DNA from: Bacillus sp. ISL-18
Lineage (GTDB): Bacteria > Bacillota > Bacilli > Bacillales > Cytobacillaceae
DNA: 35,804 nt
NCBI RefSeq assembly: GCF_018613415.1
Contig: NZ_JAGGQG010000010.1
Coordinates: 1 to 35,804 of the forward strand
Direction of reading: 5' to 3'
Made by a program: the position numbers and the translations under genes. Of this stretch, positions 31,028-35,804 are shown one piece after another. Position 1 is the stretch's first letter; each line of letters opens with the position of its first letter. A model generated the notes under the pieces. It was not told where the DNA came from, did no database searches, and saw only the letters and a list, made by a program, of their open reading frames with translations.

Positions 31028-31814
31028 ACCTATTCACTCCCTTACAAGGATTATTTTCCCAGATTTTTTACCAACTATACTTAAAATATTTTTATGACCA
31101 TAAAAAAAGAGCTACCCCGTTAGGAAGTAACTACTTTTATGGTTAACAACATAGGAGACCCAGCCATGACACCAGCCAATGATTATTTAAAAAATTATTT
31201 CCATTTAGTTTTTTAAGCTAGCGGAAAAATTTAAAAAACTCAGCTGATGGGTGTTTGTTCCGTTGAAGGAATTAATTCACATGCGTTTAATGGAATTCAA
31301 ATTCCTAAAAGAAACAAATTATTTTCGGTTTTGCAACCGCTTAAGACTCTTATTCCCCATTTGGATTCAGCTTCTTGGCAACATCTTTTGGGTTAGGTTT
31401 CAGTTATAAATACCTTGTTAAGAAATTTTCCTTAACTAGGTACTAACCTATAAATCCTTAACTTTTTCCTTTGATAGTGATTTTATAAAATCATAGAAAT
31501 CAGCTATGAAAGGCGATTATTTTAGATTTATGCCTCCCTTACACTCCTTGTATCGCTCCACCCTGCCAAATGATTTAACAGGAATAACCTTACTATTACT
31601 CGTTCACATAACGGAACGAACACGTATGGTTGAGCCTCCTAAGTTGTTAATATCTTTTACACTTCTAGTATACCACTCAATTAACCGAATAGGCAGAAAA
31701 CTTGTGTCGTATTTGTGAATTTTTGGAATTCCGCTCCTGATTAGCAGCAAAACAATAAGGGAACCTTATCTAAATAGAGCACCTTACTTAAAAAGGAAGG
31801 AAAGGATTGAACAA
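31028..31814. other. Gene-poor interval of about 790 bp
   Basis: No convincing gene. A 70-codon frame at 31506-31718 (+) has no ribosome binding site and unlikely composition. A 16-codon frame at 31166-31216 (+) has AGGAG eight bases upstream (MTPANDYLKNYFHLVF). On the minus strand an extended -10 TGGTATACT (about 31670) and AGGAGG (about 31637) precede a 31-codon GTG frame. Any of these may be chance. A palindrome ATAAGG-GAA-CCTTAT lies near 31758-31772, upstream of the erythromycin-esterase-like gene. Confidence 0.5.
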
Positions 31815-33068
31815 ATGATAGAATCCCTAAAAAAATACGCAAAACCTTTTCATACTTTCAACGACCTTGATCCGTTAATCGAAGCGATTGGTGATGCTAA
31901 ATACGTCCTACTCGGAGAATCATCACATGGTACATCTGAGTTTTATTCGATTCGGGCTGAAATAACTAAGCGATTAATCCAAGAGAAAGGTTTTTCCTTT
32001 ATGGCAGTGGAAGGTGATTGGCCAGCCTGCCAATCAATTAACCGATATATTAAAGGCCTCTCCTCCTCTAAAAAGGAGGCCCGGGAAGTACTAGAGGATT
32101 TTAATCGATGGCCCACATGGATGTGGGCCAATCAAGAAATAATTGAATTAATCGAGTGGTTAAAGGATTTTAATCTAAAAACGAAGCGAACAGAAAAAGT
32201 TGGTTTCTACGGTTTGGATGTTTACAGTCTATGGGAGAGCCTAGATGAGATTGTAGGTTATTTAGAAAAAATTAATTCGCCTGAACTTGAGACAGCAAAG
32301 AAGGCCTTTGCTTGTTTTGAGCCTCATAACCGAAATAACGAATCCTATGCAGTGTCTGCCGGGTATTTATCAGAAGACTGTTTAAAAGAAGCCCTTGACC
32401 TTCTTTCTACCATTCAAAAAAATAAATGGAAGTTTGAAGATAACCAAGAAGGCAGTCTCAATATGGAAGTAAATGCGCTTGTGACAGCGCATGCAGAAGA
32501 ATACTACCGAACAATGGTGAAAAGTGATGATGAATCCTGGAATATTCGTGATCGGCACATGGTGGATGCTTTACAATCCATTGTTAAATTTTATGGCGAC
32601 GATGCAAAGGTCATTATATGGGAACATAATACCCATGTTGGCGATGCACGAGCCACTGATATGAAGGATGAAGGAATGGTAAACGTCGGACAGCTTGTCC
32701 GAGAACAATATGGAGAAGATGAGGTGTTTATCGTCGGATTTGGGACCTATACAGGCTCCGTAATTGCTTCAACCGAATGGGGTGTAAACTTGGAGGTAAT
32801 GAAGGTTCCGCCTGCCCAGACCGGTAGCTGGGAATATTTCATGCATCAGTCTGGAGCGATGAATAAGTTTCTTATTTTTAACGAACAAAACCGCAAAGAA
32901 TTTTCAGCAACAATTGGTCATAGGGCTATTGGTGTAGTGTATCATCCAGAATACGAACAATTTGGAAATTATGTACCTTCAAACATGGGCCAACGGTATG
33001 ATGGATTTATTTTTGTAGATCGAACAAATGCTTTACACCCTTTAGTTTTAGAACGAGTTTTTGTTTAG
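31815..33068 (+). CDS. Erythromycin esterase-like protein
   Basis: The 417-aa protein belongs to the Ere family: LLGESSHGTSEFY (32-44, with Glu35 and His38), VEGDWP (65-70), and WEHNTHVGDARATD (Glu270, His271, His274). These correspond to the His/Glu residues required in EreA/EreB. Chromosomal Bacillus relatives (such as YbfO) have no proven macrolide hydrolysis, so real function is open. A ribosome binding site (AAGGAAGGAAAGG) precedes the ATG. No signal peptide. Single gene with terminator. An ABC-F gene lies 20 kb away, which is not evidence of a joint resistance function. Confidence 0.85.
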   Translation: MIESLKKYAKPFHTFNDLDPLIEAIGDAKYVLLGESSHGTSEFYSIRAEITKRLIQEKGFSFMAVEGDWPACQSINRYIKGLSSSKKEAREVLEDFNRWPTWMWANQEIIELIEWLKDFNLKTKRTEKVGFYGLDVYSLWESLDEIVGYLEKINSPELETAKKAFACFEPHNRNNESYAVSAGYLSEDCLKEALDLLSTIQKNKWKFEDNQEGSLNMEVNALVTAHAEEYYRTMVKSDDESWNIRDRHMVDALQSIVKFYGDDAKVIIWEHNTHVGDARATDMKDEGMVNVGQLVREQYGEDEVFIVGFGTYTGSVIASTEWGVNLEVMKVPPAQTGSWEYFMHQSGAMNKFLIFNEQNRKEFSATIGHRAIGVVYHPEYEQFGNYVPSNMGQRYDGFIFVDRTNALHPLVLERVFV

Positions 33069-33105
33069 TTCAACTTCCAACGGTGAAATTAAAAAGGAAT
33101 ACCGT

Positions 33106-33139
33106 AAAAAAACCAATCTCTATAAGGATTGGTTTTTCT
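33106..33139. terminator. Bidirectional terminator
   Basis: AAAACCAATC pairs with GATTGGTTTT between the convergent esterase-like and YmaF-like genes. Confidence 0.85.
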
Positions 33140-33144
33140 TCTGA

Positions 33145-33492
33145 TTACTTAGATCCGGGTGCTGGATGATCCACACCTTTTACATGATGACTATGGCCAT
33201 TGTCTTCTGAAGTATAGAAATCATAATAATGTACATGCATTCCATTCCCTACAGGGATAGCAGGGCCGGAGTATGCACGATAGTGATGTGTGTGTCCATC
33301 CTCAAAGACAACATATCCTTCCGTATAGTGAATATGCCCTCCATCTTGGGTTGGAATTGCCGGTGATGTGACGTCCAAACATTGATGGACATGCCCTGAG
33401 CTTACCCCTGTGTAGTCAACGGAACCATGATTATGATGTGGAACAAAGCCTTGGACAAAATCATCCTTACCTATATTTCTAATCGTAATCAC
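33145..33492 (-). CDS. YmaF-family histidine-rich protein
   Basis: The 115-aa protein has HxH motifs at regular spacing (HHNHG, HVHQ, HIHY, HTHHY, HVHYY, HSHH), separated by segments such as TSPAIPTQDGG and SGPAIPVGNG. This is the repeat pattern of YmaF. The many histidines suggest metal binding, which is inference; the family's function is unknown. Start is uncertain: only GTG 33492 is available after the upstream stop, and no clear ribosome binding site precedes it. No signal peptide. Own unit, divergent from nothing nearby. Confidence 0.78.
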   Translation of the reverse strand: MITIRNIGKDDFVQGFVPHHNHGSVDYTGVSSGHVHQCLDVTSPAIPTQDGGHIHYTEGYVVFEDGHTHHYRAYSGPAIPVGNGMHVHYYDFYTSEDNGHSHHVKGVDHPAPGSK

Positions 33493-33604
33493 CCCATAAA
33501 GTAATCTTGATGTTACAACTATATGCAGCTAAATAGAAAAAAAGTCAAAATGAGCATCCAAAATTTTTTGCGCCAATTGTTATCGAAACCAAAGAGTAGA
33601 ATAG

Positions 33605-33638
33605 AAAAATCCTTATCAACCATGATTGATAAGGATTT
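33605..33638 (-). terminator. DMT transporter terminator
   Basis: AAATCCTTATCAA pairs with TTGATAAGGATTT (central bases loop), followed by U-rich sequence on the minus strand, just after the transporter gene. Confidence 0.82.
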
Positions 33639-33642
33639 CCAA

Positions 33643-34611
33643 TTAAACACTGACATTCTGAATTTTTTGTTTTATCATTTTATTTGCGAAATGACTATGC
33701 AGCACCATACCAATCATTACTAATGCCATACCGCCCCAAGATAAGGAAGAAGGCATCACCGAGTTTAAGAGGAGCAATTCTCCCATTACAGCAAACAAAA
33801 CCTCCATCGATTGGGTCGCCTCAACAGCGGCGAGCTTTTGCATGTCTCCTCTTACTAAATCAGTGGCTTGAAAAAAAAGGACCGTAGCAATAACTCCTGA
33901 GGAAATAGCAACAAGCCCAGATTGAGTAGTCTGACCAAGACTTGGGGGACCCGCATCGATGAATCCATAGATCGATAATACAATCCAAAAAGGCAGGCTT
34001 GCTAGTGTCATGCCTAATACTCGTTGGAATACATCCAGGCGGCCTCCGCACACCTCCATCATTTTGCGGTTCCCTAATGGATAGGCAAAAGAGGCAACAA
34101 TAACGGGTAAAACCCCTAAAGATAACCCCAATATTGATAAGTGGTTCGATTGTTCCAATTGCATAAGAATAATTCCCAGTAAAATAATCAGAGACATTCC
34201 TAAACCCTTAAAGGGAATTTTCCCTCTTAATTGTACCGGCCCTTTCTCTGTCACAACAGTTTCATGAAAAAGTGGGGCAAGCATGGAACCGGAGATAATG
34301 GTGATTTGCCAAGTTGAAGCAATTAACCATCCAGGAGCATAAGCCGCTGAAAAGCAAATTGGTGCATAGAACAGGCCAAAACCAACTGTACTCCATAAAA
34401 ACCAACGACCAGGCTGCTTTTTCATTTCAAGGAACAACGGTTTAAGATTCTTTCTCAAGACTACAATTAGTACTAGAAAAGGAACCATGAAGAAATACCT
34501 TAATGATGCACTCCAGATCCAACTTCCTCCCGCAAGATCCATCGATCTATTGAGAATAAAAGTAATTGCAAAAAAGAAGGCGGCAAATATGCCTAAGATA
34601 ATGGGTCGCAT
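33643..34611 (-). CDS. DMT-superfamily multidrug efflux transporter (EmrE-like)
   Basis: The 322-aa protein has about ten hydrophobic segments in two halves. It has features of the multidrug resistance efflux group (PF13536): FAAFFFAITFILNRSMDLAGG and RYFFMVPFLVLIVVLR in the first half, and AVEATQSMEVLFAVMGELLL with VLHSHFANK at the end. These transporters export metabolites or drugs, or import in some cases; the substrate is unknown. Ribosome binding site GAAAGGAAAG precedes the ATG. Monocistronic. Confidence 0.82.
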   Translation of the reverse strand: MRPIILGIFAAFFFAITFILNRSMDLAGGSWIWSASLRYFFMVPFLVLIVVLRKNLKPLFLEMKKQPGRWFLWSTVGFGLFYAPICFSAAYAPGWLIASTWQITIISGSMLAPLFHETVVTEKGPVQLRGKIPFKGLGMSLIILLGIILMQLEQSNHLSILGLSLGVLPVIVASFAYPLGNRKMMEVCGGRLDVFQRVLGMTLASLPFWIVLSIYGFIDAGPPSLGQTTQSGLVAISSGVIATVLFFQATDLVRGDMQKLAAVEATQSMEVLFAVMGELLLLNSVMPSSLSWGGMALVMIGMVLHSHFANKMIKQKIQNVSV

Positions 34612-34784
34612 TCTTCACTTTCCTTTCATATTCAAGGGAAACCAACATAGATTTGCCCCAATATTTGATTTGTATCAGTATATCAGATTTCTGAATTTTA
34701 TGTTAACATATCATATGAAAAAACGTGCATAGGCTTTCCTGTCCGGCATATAATGTTCTGTCGTTCAAAAATAGAGCTACGGTT

Positions 34785-34811
34785 TGAAACTTTATTTACC
34801 CCTAGTTCGTA
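34785..34811 (+). promoter_or_regulatory. Sigma-W-like promoter of yvbH
   Basis: TGAAAC (34785-34790) and CGTA (34808-34811) are separated by 17 bases, close to the ECF sigma-W pattern (TGAAAC-N16/17-CGTA). The T-run after TGAAAC also fits. About 40 bp lie between it and the ATG. Confidence 0.45.
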
Positions 34812-34850
34812 CATAACTTAGTTAAAAAATTATAAAGTGAGGTTGAAAAG

Positions 34851-35465
34851 ATGTTTGGAAAAGTTGCTTCCGATATTTTAGGATTGAGCGATGTAGGATC
34901 CGTCATTAAACCGGAAAATTATGATAAGGTAGATGCAGACGATTATGTCATGCATGAAGACAATGAGAAAATTTACTTTTTAATCAAATCTAAATCAGAT
35001 GAATATTGTTTTACCAATAACGCTCTAATCCATCTTGACGGCACCAGTGCTACGAGTAAAAAACGGATGCTGCACCGATATAGTTATGCCACCCATCGAA
35101 TTTCGGATGTAATGCTTGAAACAGCAGGAACGGTTGATCTCGATGTTGAGATTAAATTCAAAATTGGCTCTGTCCCTTTCTCGATTGATGTACACAAGAA
35201 ACACATTGAGGAAATTAAAGATTTATATAAAGCATTAATCAAAATTTCTGAGATTTCCCATGAAAATGAAATCAGCCTACAGTTTGCAAAACAAAGCCTT
35301 GACGTTGCTTCCATAACACTAGGCCGCGTCACAAGTCCAGACAGCAATTTAGTCGTTCAGTTCAAGATGCTTAATCAAGCAGCATTTCAATGGCTTGAGG
35401 ACAGTAAAAAACAGTATTGCGTGAAGGATTTTGGATTCGTATTTGAAAAATATATTAATAACTAA
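34851..35465 (+). CDS. yvbH: YvbH-like PH-domain protein
   Basis: The 204-aa protein matches B. subtilis YvbH in length and pattern: FGKVASDILGLSDVGSVI, DADDYVMHEDNEKIYFLIKS, YCFTNNALIHLDG, ISDVMLETAGTVDLDVEIKF, and the end VKDFGFVFEKYINN. The N-terminal ~125 residues form a bacterial PH (bPH) domain, followed by a helical oligomerisation region. Function unknown. GAGG at eight bases before ATG. The sigma-W-like promoter would place it in the envelope-stress response, which is inference. Confidence 0.87.
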   Translation: MFGKVASDILGLSDVGSVIKPENYDKVDADDYVMHEDNEKIYFLIKSKSDEYCFTNNALIHLDGTSATSKKRMLHRYSYATHRISDVMLETAGTVDLDVEIKFKIGSVPFSIDVHKKHIEEIKDLYKALIKISEISHENEISLQFAKQSLDVASITLGRVTSPDSNLVVQFKMLNQAAFQWLEDSKKQYCVKDFGFVFEKYINN

Positions 35466-35494
35466 GAAGATGCCCTCAAGAGTATATGAATTTG

Positions 35495-35548
35495 AACTGC
35501 ACCAAAATTGTTAGACACAGAACTAACAATTTTGGTGCAGTTTTTTTA
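35495..35548 (+). terminator. Long perfect hairpin terminator, possibly IS-end derived
   Basis: A 20-bp arm at 35495-35514 (beginning AACTGCACC) is repeated exactly inverted at 35523-35542, with loop ACACAGAA and a T-run after it. It acts as a terminator for yvbH. The arm preceded by TG and followed by ACAC resembles the terminal repeats of IS3-family elements. Confidence 0.75.
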
Positions 35549-35648
35549 TGGCTATATTTAAATTCGAGTAAAAGAATTTCACTCTGGAATGTTGTCATAT
35601 AGGAATATTGCTAAAAGGCTATGTACTGTTCAATTATTGGGATTGCCC

Positions 35649-35804
35649 TTGTCCATAGTTTACTCATCTTCGGACACCATCTTGCTTTTTTAGCTTTCCC
35701 TTGTCCAAAGTTTACTCGTCTTAGGACACCATCTTGCTTTTTTAGCTTTCCCTTGTCCAAAGTTCACTCGTCTTTGGACACTACTTTGCTTTTTTAGCTT
35801 TCCC
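35649..35804. repeat. Three tandem copies of a 52-bp hairpin repeat, open at right edge
   Basis: Copies lie at 35649-35700, 35701-35752 and 35753-35804, each starting TTGTCCA and ending TTTTTTAGCTTTCCC. They differ at a few positions. Each contains TGTCC...GGACA arms; in the third copy the arms TGTCCAAAG / CTTTGGACA pair perfectly over nine bases, followed by T-rich sequence. The array probably continues beyond the window. Confidence 0.9.

Noticed and set aside
31506..31718. 70-codon plus-strand frame
   Set aside because: No ribosome binding site, no recognisable domain and low-complexity hydrophobic/basic composition; likely chance.
31637..31760. Minus-strand fragment ending LGGSTIRVRSVM as a decayed gene
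   Set aside because: Only a few dozen codons open, no recognisable family, no supporting upstream sequence.

Overview
This is a low-GC Firmicute chromosome segment, most likely from a spore-forming member of the Bacillaceae in the Bacillus/Neobacillus range. The evidence is a Bacillus-style rRNA leader with tandem promoters and boxA, strong AGGAGG-type ribosome binding sites, and clear homologues of B. subtilis ExoA, PpiB, YclJ/YclK, CsgA, YvbH and the sporulenol-type squalene-hopene cyclase. CsgA and the cyclase point to sporulation. Most genes are on the minus strand. No phage or CRISPR array is visible. The only IS-like trace is a terminator hairpin near the right end.

Layout. 1-311: 5' end of a 16S rRNA gene leaving the window to the left, with boxA and promoters P2 and P1. 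458-5502: a 42-aa acidic protein, then minus-strand genes for a methyltransferase, exonuclease III, a YibQ-like deacetylase, cyclophilin PpiB, a four-helix membrane protein and a DUF2515 protein that seems to start at AUU. A plus-strand small RNA gene sits alone between ppiB and the membrane protein. 5591-10085: squalene-hopene cyclase, a Mug-type glycosylase, a short YitT protein and an NhaC antiporter. 10226-12445: an ABC-F gene broken by one frameshift, preceded by a promoter, a 41-codon leader ORF and an intrinsic terminator, the layout of ribosome-mediated attenuation. 12487-17622: an htrA / PrsA-like foldase / unknown operon next to the YclJ-YclK two-component system, which has its own 17-codon upstream ORF.

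17742-25801 is a catabolic regulon. A TetR regulator lies between two operons: SDR - acyl-CoA ligase, and phosphotransferase - ComB-like - PaaG-like crotonase - quinone oxidoreductase - phosphotriesterase-like hydrolase. Both operon promoters carry the same 18-bp palindrome (ATACTAACCnGTTAGTAT), so one repressor probably controls activation and degradation of a CoA-linked substrate that remains unidentified.

25931-35804 is a mixed region: a ribbon-helix-helix protein, an HTH regulator with a 30-bp perfect palindrome at its promoter and a 24-codon ORF just downstream, a VanW protein, a methyltransferase, CsgA, a YitT/DUF2179 protein, a 47-aa acidic protein, an erythromycin-esterase-like protein, a His-rich YmaF protein, an EmrE/DMT transporter and YvbH behind a sigma-W-like promoter. 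The window ends in three tandem 52-bp hairpin-bearing repeats that run off the edge. About 790 bp (31028-31814) hold no convincing gene.

All calls come from reading motifs, start signals and remembered family features. No database search was possible.
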